Notes under the pieces: generated by a model
What the model was told of the DNA's origin: nothing
What the model saw: the letters and a program-made list of their open reading frames with translations, nothing else
Database searches by the model: none
In this document: positions 7,183 through 11,594 of the stretch, piece after piece
Layout of the letters: each line of letters opens with the position of its first letter
How positions within the stretch are numbered: the stretch's first letter is position 1
Origin: an uncultured Oscillospiraceae bacterium
GTDB lineage: Bacteria > Bacillota > Clostridia > Oscillospirales > Oscillospiraceae
DNA length: 11,594 nucleotides
NCBI GenBank assembly: GCA_910584805.1
Contig: CAJUCB010000064.1
Location: 1-11,594, forward strand
Direction: 5' to 3'
Made by a program: the position numbers and the translations under genes

Positions 7183-7797
7183 ATGGTAGAGGACGCGAAA
7201 CGATCCATTGCCTTTATCTGCCCGGTCTGCCGCCAGCCGGTGATTTTGGAGCGGACGGCCTTTCAGCTGGCCGCGTCTGGGGGGCGGCTGCCCTGCCCCT
7301 GCGGGAAGTCCGGGGTGGACATCGCCCTCATGGGCCATCAGGCCCGCTTGACGGTGCCCTGCCTCTTCTGCGAGCGGGAGCATACCGTGACCTGCTCCAT
7401 GTCTGCCTTCCTGAAGGAAAAGACCCTGGCCTTCTCCTGCGCCAACTCTGGCCTGGACTGCTGCTATGTGGGGGAGGAGGAGCCGGTGTTCGCCGCCATG
7501 AGGCGGTTGGAAGAGACGGTGGATGCCTTGGAGTCTGAGGCCGGGGCCCAGGGGACCTTCCTCAACGACATGGTGATGGAGGAAATCCTAGAGGAGCTCC
7601 GGGATATCGGCCTGCGGGACGGCATCTCCTGTACCTGCGGCTGCCGGAGCTGGAAGCTGAAGATCAACTACAGCTCCGTGGAGCTGTTCTGCGCCCAGTG
7701 CGACGGAGCCCTGAAAATTCCGGCGGCCACCCTGACGGACATTGAGGACCTGTGCTGCAAGCCGATTTTGACCATTCGAGGCAAGAAAAAGAAATGA
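7183..7797 (+). CDS. Cysteine-rich probable zinc-binding protein, function unknown
   Basis: I do not recognise a named family. The 204-residue protein has 17 cysteines arranged in zinc-ribbon-like clusters: CPVC at 13-16, CPC at 38-40, CLFC at 60-63, CC at 93-94, CTCGC at 150-154 and CAQC at 170-173. CPVC with CPC and CLFC looks like an N-terminal metal-binding module. CTCGC with CAQC looks like a C-terminal one. Between them (about 98-148) is an acidic helical linker (MRRLEETVDALESEA, MEEILEELRDIG). It ends in a basic KKKK tail. No signal peptide or membrane segment is visible, so it is probably cytoplasmic. ATG 7183 follows GGAGG by 9 nt and a TATAAT promoter lies upstream. A role in nucleic-acid binding or metal handling is only a guess. 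Confidence 0.8.
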   Translation: MVEDAKRSIAFICPVCRQPVILERTAFQLAASGGRLPCPCGKSGVDIALMGHQARLTVPCLFCEREHTVTCSMSAFLKEKTLAFSCANSGLDCCYVGEEEPVFAAMRRLEETVDALESEAGAQGTFLNDMVMEEILEELRDIGLRDGISCTCGCRSWKLKINYSSVELFCAQCDGALKIPAATLTDIEDLCCKPILTIRGKKKK

Positions 7798-7832
7798 GCG
7801 CACACTCCCCCGCCTATCGCATAAGATGAACT

Positions 7833-7851
7833 GAGACCGACGAGAGGTCTC
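7833..7851 (+). other. Hairpin in the leader of the Cys-rich small gene
   Basis: GAGACC (7833-7838) and GGTCTC (7846-7851) form a 6-bp stem with a 7-nt loop. Flanking AAGAT (7823-7827) and ATCTT (7853-7857) can extend it across an internal loop. No T tract follows, so it is not a convincing terminator. It ends 5-10 nt before the AGGAGG of the next gene and might affect RNA stability or translation. Confidence 0.4.
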
Positions 7852-7876
7852 GATCTTGGATAGGAGGTTCTTGTCT

Positions 7877-8092
7877 ATGTGTAACAGTAATGGTGGTTGG
7901 GGCAATGGGTGCCTGTGGCTGATTCTGATCCTTATCATCCTGTTCTGCTGCTGCGGCAACAGCGGTGGGAGCGGCAACAATTGCTGCTGCTGCTGCTGCA
8001 ACCCCTGCGGTGGGAACGGCAGCAACGGCGGGAACGGCGGCAACTGCGGCAACGACTGCGGCTGCGGCTGTGGTTGTGGCTGCGGCTGCTGA
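7877..8092 (+). CDS. Small Cys/Gly-rich single-helix membrane protein, 71 aa
   Basis: The 71-residue protein has 19 cysteines plus many Gly and Asn. Residues 13-23 (LWLILILIILF) form one short hydrophobic helix. It is followed by CCC (24-26), a run of six Cys (36-41), a Gly/Asn linker and a tail alternating C and G to the last residue (61-71). It resembles the small proteins annotated in Clostridia as chorion-class high-cysteine proteins, and more loosely the short Gly-rich sporulation proteins of the YjcZ type; both are family impressions. A spore or envelope location is possible but unproven. ATG 7877 follows a perfect AGGAGG by 9 nt. An upstream in-frame ATG at 7856 has no such site. It may share a transcript with the preceding Cys-rich gene (79-nt gap) and is followed by a strong stem-loop. 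Confidence 0.8.
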   Translation: MCNSNGGWGNGCLWLILILIILFCCCGNSGGSGNNCCCCCCNPCGGNGSNGGNGGNCGNDCGCGCGCGCGC

Positions 8093-8128
8093 GGATCAAC
8101 ATATCGCTTAGGCACAAACGATTGTCAA

Positions 8129-8159
8129 GAACGCCCACCCCGCTTTGGGGTGGGCGTTC
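8129..8159. terminator. Stem-loop terminator between convergent genes
   Basis: GAACGCCCACCCC (8129-8141) and GGGGTGGGCGTTC (8147-8159) form a perfect 13-bp GC-rich stem with loop GCTTT. The T tract is poor on both strands (GTCGTATC on plus, TTGACAATC on minus). It sits between the Cys-rich gene and the convergent ribbon-helix-helix gene and probably serves both. Confidence 0.75.
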
Positions 8160-8165
8160 GTCGTA

Positions 8166-8360
8166 TCACTCTTCAACCCGCACAATATCAACGGCTGCTT
8201 CTAAGAGCAGGTTGATGACCTCATTGCGGGAGCGGTCTGTTTTTGCGGACAGCTCATCCAGCCGTTCCACCAGTTCATCCCGCATCCGAACGGATATGAT
8301 TTTGTGGCCGTCATCGCCTCTGCGGGCAGTTTTCCGCTTGATGATGATTTCCTTCGCCAT
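8166..8360 (-). CDS. Ribbon-helix-helix (CopG/Arc-like) DNA-binding protein
   Basis: Small 64-residue protein with the ribbon-helix-helix pattern. It has a basic N-terminus (KRKTARRG), a beta strand HKIISVRM (19-26), helix 1 RDELVERLDELSAKT (27-41), and helix 2 SRNEVINLLLEAAVDI (44-59) opened by the typical SRNEVI turn. Such proteins dimerise through the strand and bind operators, often as autorepressors or antitoxins. The start chosen is ATG 8360-8358, preceded by GAGAGGTG; an ATG 15 nt further upstream would overlap that site. It diverges from the gene starting at 8473 across about 110 nt of AT-rich DNA containing a promoter and a palindrome, so it most likely controls that gene and itself. 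No toxin-like gene lies next to it on its own strand. Confidence 0.85.
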   Translation of the reverse strand: MAKEIIIKRKTARRGDDGHKIISVRMRDELVERLDELSAKTDRSRNEVINLLLEAAVDIVRVEE

Positions 8361-8394
8361 ACCGTCACCTCTCATCCCATGTATATAGTATAGC

Positions 8395-8424
8395 TTGACA
8401 GAAGAAGTAAAAACATATTATAAT
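8395..8424 (+). promoter_or_regulatory. Promoter of paralogue A
   Basis: A perfect TTGACA (8395-8400) and a perfect TATAAT (8419-8424) are separated by 18 nt. The predicted start near 8431 gives a leader of about 40 nt. A perfect palindrome TATAAATTTATA at 8444-8455 lies between the start point and the ribosome binding site. Confidence 0.75.
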
Positions 8425-8443
8425 AACACGCGAAAAATAAAAC

Positions 8444-8455
8444 TATAAATTTATA
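8444..8455. promoter_or_regulatory. Palindrome, possible operator
   Basis: TATAAATTTATA is a perfect 12-bp palindrome in the untranslated leader of paralogue A. It could be the binding site of the divergent ribbon-helix-helix protein. The surrounding DNA is very AT-rich, so chance is a real alternative. Confidence 0.3.
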
Positions 8456-8472
8456 ATAAAAGAGGTGGTATG

Positions 8473-8862
8473 ATGGTTTATACAGAGGAGACCAAGAAAC
8501 AGATGGATGGCATCCTGGCAGCGTTTGCGGACAAGCTCCGGGGCCTTGACATCCGCTACGCTGAGGAGAAGGGTTATTTCAGAATCATAGCGGGAAGGGA
8601 AGAGGCCATGGATACACCGGATCAGCTGGTGGAAACGCTGATCGGCAGCATTGCCGATGCTGTGATGGCACAAAAATTGCCCTCCCATTTGCCAGAGGAC
8701 GGGGACGTAAACCTAGAAACCAAAACCGAAATATACCACCAAATCATGGAGCCGGTGAAAAGGCTAGAGGAAAACCGGGAACGTTATGTGCATCTGGCCA
8801 TCAATTATTATCAGGATCGTTTTGAGAGGAAAAAGGACGATAAGGGATATGGTGACACATGA
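8473..8862 (+). CDS. Hypothetical protein, paralogue A of a two-copy family
   Basis: I do not recognise the family. The protein is 129 residues from ATG 8473, which follows AGAGGTGG; ATG 8470 directly before it is equally in frame but too close to the site. The chosen start also aligns with the paralogue's N-terminus (MVYT against MIYT). The product is soluble, acidic and mostly helical, with no signal peptide or membrane segment. Shared elements with the copy at 9348 are KxxMDxI and FAD near the N-terminus, a central MDTPDxLxETLIG, LPED, and a C-terminal YVHLAINYYQ followed by RFE. Identity is a little over half by eye. It is preceded by a divergent ribbon-helix-helix gene and followed by its own terminator, which overlaps its stop region. 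A tightly regulated single-gene cassette is inferred; the biochemical role is unknown. Confidence 0.8.
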   Translation: MVYTEETKKQMDGILAAFADKLRGLDIRYAEEKGYFRIIAGREEAMDTPDQLVETLIGSIADAVMAQKLPSHLPEDGDVNLETKTEIYHQIMEPVKRLEENRERYVHLAINYYQDRFERKKDDKGYGDT

Positions 8863-8864
8863 CG

Positions 8865-8896
8865 AAAGGGCCTCCCACACAATGGGAAGCCCTTTT
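8865..8896 (+). terminator. Terminator after paralogue A
   Basis: AAAGGGC-C-TCCCA (8865-8877) pairs with TGGGA-A-GCCCTTT (8883-8895): 12 bp with one internal mismatch and loop CACAA, followed by TCTAT. It begins 2 nt after the stop codon. It closely resembles the terminator after paralogue B and lies between convergent genes. Confidence 0.85.
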
Positions 8897-8907
8897 CTAT
8901 ATTGTTG

Positions 8908-9222
8908 CTATTTATTTTGAACCAGTCTTTTTACGAGTGCAGTCAAATGGGATAATGTTTCAAAATCTAATTGTTTCAAATCCTCCATTAACGTTGCAAA
9001 CTGAGACGGATACGGGCTGTCCATGTCAAAAAACTGTTGAGGAGTAATGCCAAAATATTCACAGATGTAAAGCAGGCCTTGTAGGGAGGGCAATGTCTTT
9101 TTGTTTTCAATTTGGTTGATATAACTCTCGTTCTGTCCAATAGATAGAGACATATCGCGGGCGGAAACACCCCGTTGCATTCTAAGCTGCGTGATTCTAT
9201 TTTGTATAAATTCTTCATACAT
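8908..9222 (-). CDS. Xre-type helix-turn-helix transcriptional regulator
   Basis: The 104-residue protein has an N-terminal Xre/Cro-type helix-turn-helix at about residues 8-62: NRITQLRMQRGVSARDMSLSI-like scaffold helix, SARDMSLSIGQ, then NESYINQIENKKTLPSL, the classic recognition segment, and YICEYFGITPQQFF. The remaining 40 residues are a helical tail (LMEDLKQLDFETLSHLTALVKRLV), probably for dimerisation. No ligand-binding domain is present, so a simple repressor is likely. ATG 9222-9220 follows GGGGAGA by about 8 nt. The gene diverges from the one at 9348 across 125 nt packed with inverted repeats, one of which sits between the -35 and -10 boxes of that gene. Autorepression and repression of paralogue B are therefore inferred. 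Confidence 0.92.
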   Translation of the reverse strand: MYEEFIQNRITQLRMQRGVSARDMSLSIGQNESYINQIENKKTLPSLQGLLYICEYFGITPQQFFDMDSPYPSQFATLMEDLKQLDFETLSHLTALVKRLVQNK

Positions 9223-9251
9223 TAGGCGATCTCCCCTTGCGCCCTATTTTA

Positions 9252-9315
9252 TATCGCACGATACAATAAATGAGATATATAATATCGTATTTATATTGAC
9301 ACACGATATTGTATC
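9252..9315. promoter_or_regulatory. Clustered inverted repeats, probable Xre operators
   Basis: Three nested symmetrical pairs occur: TATCG (9252-9256) with CGATA (9259-9263); AATATCGT (9281-9288) with ACGATATT (9303-9310); and GATACAAT (9260-9267) with ATTGTATC (9308-9315). The core ATCG/CGAT recurs four times. The rightmost half-sites lie inside the spacer of the plus-strand promoter, and the leftmost lie next to the start of the Xre gene. Confidence 0.65.
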
Positions 9316-9324
9316 CTGTATCAT
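9296..9324 (+). promoter_or_regulatory. Promoter of paralogue B
   Basis: A perfect TTGACA (9296-9301) and TATCAT (9319-9324, five of six bases) are separated by 17 nt. The spacer contains the half-sites ACGATATT and ATTGTATC, so a bound repressor would exclude RNA polymerase. The start near 9331 is close to the AGGAGGAGG site before ATG 9348. Confidence 0.75.
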
Positions 9325-9347
9325 GATAATAAAAGGAGGAGGTACTT

Positions 9348-9743
9348 ATGATTTATACAATCGAAGCCAAACAGGAGATGGATAGGATCATAGGAGTATT
9401 TGCGGACTATATCCAAAAACAGTCATATTTTGACATCCTCTACTCTGAGAAAGTGGGTTATATCAGAGTCCTTGCGGAAAGGCCGGAGGCAGAGGCACCA
9501 ATGGTGATGGATACGCCAGATTTATTGCTGGAAACACTCATAGGCGATGTTGCTGATGATGTGATTTATGAAAAATTGCCCGTTCCTTTGCCGGAGGATG
9601 AGGACGTACCGGAAGAAATCAAAGCCGAAATATACCGCCAAATTATGGAATTGGTGAACAGAATAGAGGAAGCCCAAACGCATTATGTGCATTTGGCCAT
9701 CAACTATTACCAGAACCGATTTGAAAAAAGAGCAGATAACTAA
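9348..9743 (+). CDS. Hypothetical protein, paralogue B of a two-copy family
   Basis: Second member of the unknown family found at 8473, 131 residues. It keeps MIYT at the start, KxxMDxI, FAD, MDTPDLLLETLIG, LPED, AEIYRQIM and YVHLAINYYQNRFE near the end. It differs by small insertions near residues 26-27 and 49-54 (around EAPMV). The protein is acidic, soluble and predicted helical, without signal peptide or membrane segment. ATG 9348 follows a very strong AGGAGGAGG by about 5 nt. It is controlled, by inference, by the divergent Xre protein, whose candidate operators overlap its promoter. A terminator resembling that of paralogue A follows the stop by about 20 nt. Retention of the protein family and the terminator beside an unrelated regulator type suggests cassette duplication followed by regulator replacement, or independent capture. 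Confidence 0.82.
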   Translation: MIYTIEAKQEMDRIIGVFADYIQKQSYFDILYSEKVGYIRVLAERPEAEAPMVMDTPDLLLETLIGDVADDVIYEKLPVPLPEDEDVPEEIKAEIYRQIMELVNRIEEAQTHYVHLAINYYQNRFEKRADN

Positions 9744-9763
9744 GAATACTGTGGCACCGAACA

Positions 9764-9795
9764 AAAGGGCTTCCGAGCATGCGGGAAGCCCTTTC
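9764..9795 (+). terminator. Terminator after paralogue B
   Basis: AAAGGGCTTCC (9764-9774) pairs perfectly with GGAAGCCCTTT (9784-9794) around a 9-nt loop, followed by CTTAGA. On the minus strand the stem is followed by TGTT. Stem sequence and position match the terminator after paralogue A. It separates paralogue B from the toxin-antitoxin pair. Confidence 0.85.
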
Positions 9796-9828
9796 TTAGA
9801 ATCCGATGTGGAATGGTAAAATTATAGG

Positions 9829-9857
9829 TTGATTTTATCCTATATTTTACGTATACT
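9829..9857 (+). promoter_or_regulatory. Promoter of the phd-doc pair
   Basis: TTGATT (9829-9834) and TATACT (9852-9857) are separated by 17 nt. The predicted start near 9864 almost touches the GAGGTG site at 9865, so the leader would be extremely short. An inverted repeat TATAGG (9823-9828) / CCTATA (9839-9844) brackets the -35 and may be the operator bound by the antitoxin. Confidence 0.55.
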
Positions 9858-9876
9858 ATATCATGAGGTGATCAAG

Positions 9877-10128
9877 ATGTTAGTGGATACCAAAACCCTT
9901 GTTCCCATGACAGAAGCAAACCAGAATTTTTCCAGGGTAGCCCGGCTGGTGGATGAAGCGGGAACAGCCGTTATTTTGAAAAACAATTCGCCCCGATATG
10001 TTGTGGTAGGGTTTGAGGAATATGATGCCCTACAAGCTTTCCGCGTAACCAGGAGGCAAAAGGTAGAGAAAGAGGCGGATCGTTTGCTTTCAGAGAATAT
10101 AGAAGCCCTTCAGGAGCTTGCCAAATGA
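9877..10128 (+). CDS. Phd/YefM-type antitoxin
   Basis: Antitoxin of the Phd/YefM family, 83 residues. The N-terminal part (about 1-55) has the family pattern: a short strand, then MTEANQNFSRVARLVDEAG as helix, then TAVILKNNSPRYVVVGFEEYDAL with the conserved 'xxNxPxxVVVxxxEY' strand and turn that builds the DNA-binding dimer. The C-terminal part (about 56-83, charged and helical) is where such proteins bind and neutralise the toxin. ATG 9877 follows GAGGTG by 6 nt and gives the normal family length; the frame is open upstream to 9829 but that start lacks a site. The ATGA overlap with the next gene shows translational coupling. By family precedent it represses its own operon, more strongly when complexed with the toxin. 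Confidence 0.92.
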   Translation: MLVDTKTLVPMTEANQNFSRVARLVDEAGTAVILKNNSPRYVVVGFEEYDALQAFRVTRRQKVEKEADRLLSENIEALQELAK

Positions 10129-10511
10129 TTTGTCTGACGGTAGATGAGGTCATTTTGCTTCATGAAAAGTTGATTCAGTCAACCGGTGGTGCAGCTGGTT
10201 TGCGGGATAGGGGGCTTTTGGAGTCTGCAGTTTGGAGTGCCACCATACAGGTAGGGAATGTGGAGCCATACCCCACGGCAGAGGAAAAGGCGGCCCGGCT
10301 GGCGTTTGCGTTGGTGAATAATCATGCCTTTTTGGACGGAAACAAGCGTGTTGGAATACTGGCCATGCTTATGATGCTGAGCCTGAATGGTGTAGCAGTA
10401 AGTTACACACAAGGGGAATTGATCTCATTGGGTTTGGCTGTGGCAGCGGGAACCACAGGGTATGATGAGATTTTAGATTGGATACGAGTGCATAAAAAGG
10501 ACCGAAGCTAA
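10125..10511 (+). CDS. doc: Doc-type toxin (Fic/Doc family)
   Basis: Death-on-curing toxin, 128 residues, close to the 126 of phage P1 Doc. P1 Doc is a kinase that phosphorylates elongation factor Tu and halts translation. The Fic-type active-site motif is complete: HAFLDGNKR with His67, Phe69, Asp71, Asn73, Lys74 and Arg75. This is the Doc version (HxFxDxNKR), with a Lys in place of the Gly of AMP-transferring Fic enzymes. Other family features are GLRDRGLLESAVW (25-37), EEKAARLAFALVNNHAF and the C-terminal helix region. The start ATG overlaps the antitoxin stop by 4 nt. No inhibitory helix of the Fic class is apparent, consistent with inhibition by a separate antitoxin. All key residues are present, so the toxin is probably functional. 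Confidence 0.94.
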   Translation: MICLTVDEVILLHEKLIQSTGGAAGLRDRGLLESAVWSATIQVGNVEPYPTAEEKAARLAFALVNNHAFLDGNKRVGILAMLMMLSLNGVAVSYTQGELISLGLAVAAGTTGYDEILDWIRVHKKDRS

Positions 10512-10528
10512 AATAGCCTCGGTCCTTT
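10496..10528. terminator. Bidirectional terminator between doc and asnS
   Basis: AAAGGACCGA (10496-10505) pairs with TCGGTCCTTT (10519-10528), and inside it GCTA (10507-10510) pairs with TAGC (10514-10517) around AAA. On the minus strand the stem ends in CCTTTTTATG, a good T tract for asnS. On the plus strand it ends CCTTTCC and overlaps the doc stop. Confidence 0.85.
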
Positions 10529-10554
10529 CCTAATGAGAACTGGGAATCTCTTTC

Positions 10555-11594
10555 TTAAAACTCCGCACTCCCCACCGTCCTGGGGTGAGGAAGCACGTCG
10601 CGGATGTTGGCGATGCCGGTGAGATACATCACCATCCGCTCAAAGCCCAGCCCGAAGCCGGCGTGGCGGCAGGAGCCGTAGCGCCGCAGGTCCAGATACC
10701 ACCAATAGTCCTTGGGGTCCATACCCAGCGCCTTGATCCGGGCCTCCAACACGTCCAGCCGTTCTTCACGCTGGCTGCCGCCGATGATCTCCCCGATGCC
10801 GGGCACCAGGCAGTCGGTGGCGGCCACGGTCTTGCCGTCGTCGTTGAGGCGCATATAGAAGGCCTTGATCTCCTTGGGGTAGTCGGTGACGAACACCGGG
10901 CGCTTATACACCTCCTCGGTGAGGAAGCGCTCGTGCTCCGTTTGGAGGTCGGTGCCCCAGGAGACCTTGAAGTCGAACTTGTCGTTGTGCTCCATGAGGA
11001 TGTCCACAGCCTCCGTATAGGTCACCCGCCCAAAGTCAGAGTTGGCCACGTGTTCTAGGCGTTGGAGCAGGCCCTTGTCCACAAAGGAATTGAAAAATTC
11101 CATCTCCTGGGGGCAGCGTTCCAGCACCACCCGGATGACGTATTTGATCATGGCCTCGGCAACGTCCATATCCCCCGCCAAGTCGCAGAAAGCCATCTCC
11201 GGCTCGATCATCCAGAACTCAGCGGCATGGCGCTGGGTGTTGGAGTTCTCCGCCCGGAAGGTGGGGCCGAAGGTGTACACATTGCCAAAGGCCTGGGCAA
11301 AGTTCTCTGCGTTGAGCTGGCCGGACACGGTGAGGTTGGCATGTTTGCCAAAGAAGTCCTGGGACCAGTCCACACTGCCGTCCTCTGTGCGGGGCGGGTT
11401 GTTTACATCCAGGGTGGTCACCTGGAACATCTCCCCGGCCCCCTCGGCATCGCTGGCAGTGATGATGGGGGTGTGGACATATACGAAGCCCCGGTTCTGG
11501 AAGAACTCATGGATGGCGAAGGCGGCCACAGAGCGCACCCGGAAGGCGGCGGAGTACAGGTTGGTCCGGGGCCGCAGGTGGGCGATGGTGCGCA
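10555..11594 (-). CDS. asnS: Asparaginyl-tRNA synthetase (partial, 5' end outside window)
   Basis: Class II aminoacyl-tRNA synthetase that charges tRNA-Asn with asparagine. The frame runs from TAA (10557-10555) to the right edge, giving about 345 residues. Comparison with the usual length of roughly 460 means the anticodon-binding OB domain and the first part of the catalytic domain lie outside. Visible segments include HLRPRTN at the edge, TPIITASDAEGAGEMFQVTT, motif 2 around FRAENSNTQRHAAEFWMIEPEMAF, and motif 3 in GFGLGFERMVMYLTGIANIRDVLPHPRT. The motif 2 context with Asn/His residues and the short C-terminus fit AsnRS rather than AspRS, which would carry an inserted domain. An apparent start at GTG 11538 is internal, because coding continues beyond it without interruption. 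It converges on doc across a terminator. Confidence 0.95.
   Translation of the reverse strand, partial: RTIAHLRPRTNLYSAAFRVRSVAAFAIHEFFQNRGFVYVHTPIITASDAEGAGEMFQVTTLDVNNPPRTEDGSVDWSQDFFGKHANLTVSGQLNAENFAQAFGNVYTFGPTFRAENSNTQRHAAEFWMIEPEMAFCDLAGDMDVAEAMIKYVIRVVLERCPQEMEFFNSFVDKGLLQRLEHVANSDFGRVTYTEAVDILMEHNDKFDFKVSWGTDLQTEHERFLTEEVYKRPVFVTDYPKEIKAFYMRLNDDGKTVAATDCLVPGIGEIIGGSQREERLDVLEARIKALGMDPKDYWWYLDLRRYGSCRHAGFGLGFERMVMYLTGIANIRDVLPHPRTVGSAEF

Noticed and set aside
7588..8115. Proline/glutamine-rich minus-strand frame with a PQ repeat
   Set aside because: The repeat is the antisense reading of the Cys/Gly codons of the small gene at 7877; the plus-strand reading has a perfect ribosome binding site.
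8988..9218. Alternative minus-strand frame overlapping the Xre gene
   Set aside because: It overlaps a protein with a clear helix-turn-helix in another frame and has no family features.
9829..9876. N-terminal extension of the antitoxin
   Set aside because: The 16 extra codons overlap the promoter and ribosome binding site and are absent from the Phd/YefM family pattern.

Overview
The window looks like chromosomal DNA of a fairly GC-rich gut-type Clostridia, most likely Oscillospiraceae (Flavonifractor / Intestinimonas / Lawsonibacter-like). This rests on AGGAGG-type ribosome binding sites, Gram-positive TTGACA/TATAAT promoters, a Bacillus/Clostridia-style rib operon behind an FMN riboswitch, and high-GC codon use in the core genes. 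The genus is inference; no marker gene settles it.

Layout. (1) 1-283: a leader with a candidate promoter. (2) 284-3055, plus strand: purB (purine synthesis), an AEC-family membrane transporter and a small hypothetical protein, closed by a bidirectional terminator at about 3061-3110. (3) 3201-6943, minus strand: a complete riboflavin operon ribD-ribE-ribBA-ribH. It is led by a consensus promoter, a textbook FMN (RFN) aptamer and two successive intrinsic terminators before ribD. Part of the aptamer's 3' end is complementary to the closing arm of the first terminator, which suggests how FMN switches transcription off. (4) 7183-8092, plus strand: a cysteine-rich probable zinc-binding protein with its own promoter, and a 71-residue one-helix protein with 19 cysteines.

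(5) 8166-10511 is a compact, lower-GC accessory segment between the core loci. It holds two structurally parallel cassettes. Each has a small DNA-binding regulator on the minus strand, diverging from a gene of about 130 codons on the plus strand that ends in a similar terminator. The regulators are unrelated (ribbon-helix-helix, then Xre-type helix-turn-helix), but the two plus-strand proteins are clear paralogues of unknown function. A Phd-type antitoxin / Doc-type toxin pair follows directly. The paralogue cassettes are the best candidate here for an undescribed system.

(6) 10555-11594, minus strand: the C-terminal three quarters of asparaginyl-tRNA synthetase (asnS), running off the right edge and converging on the toxin gene across a bidirectional terminator.
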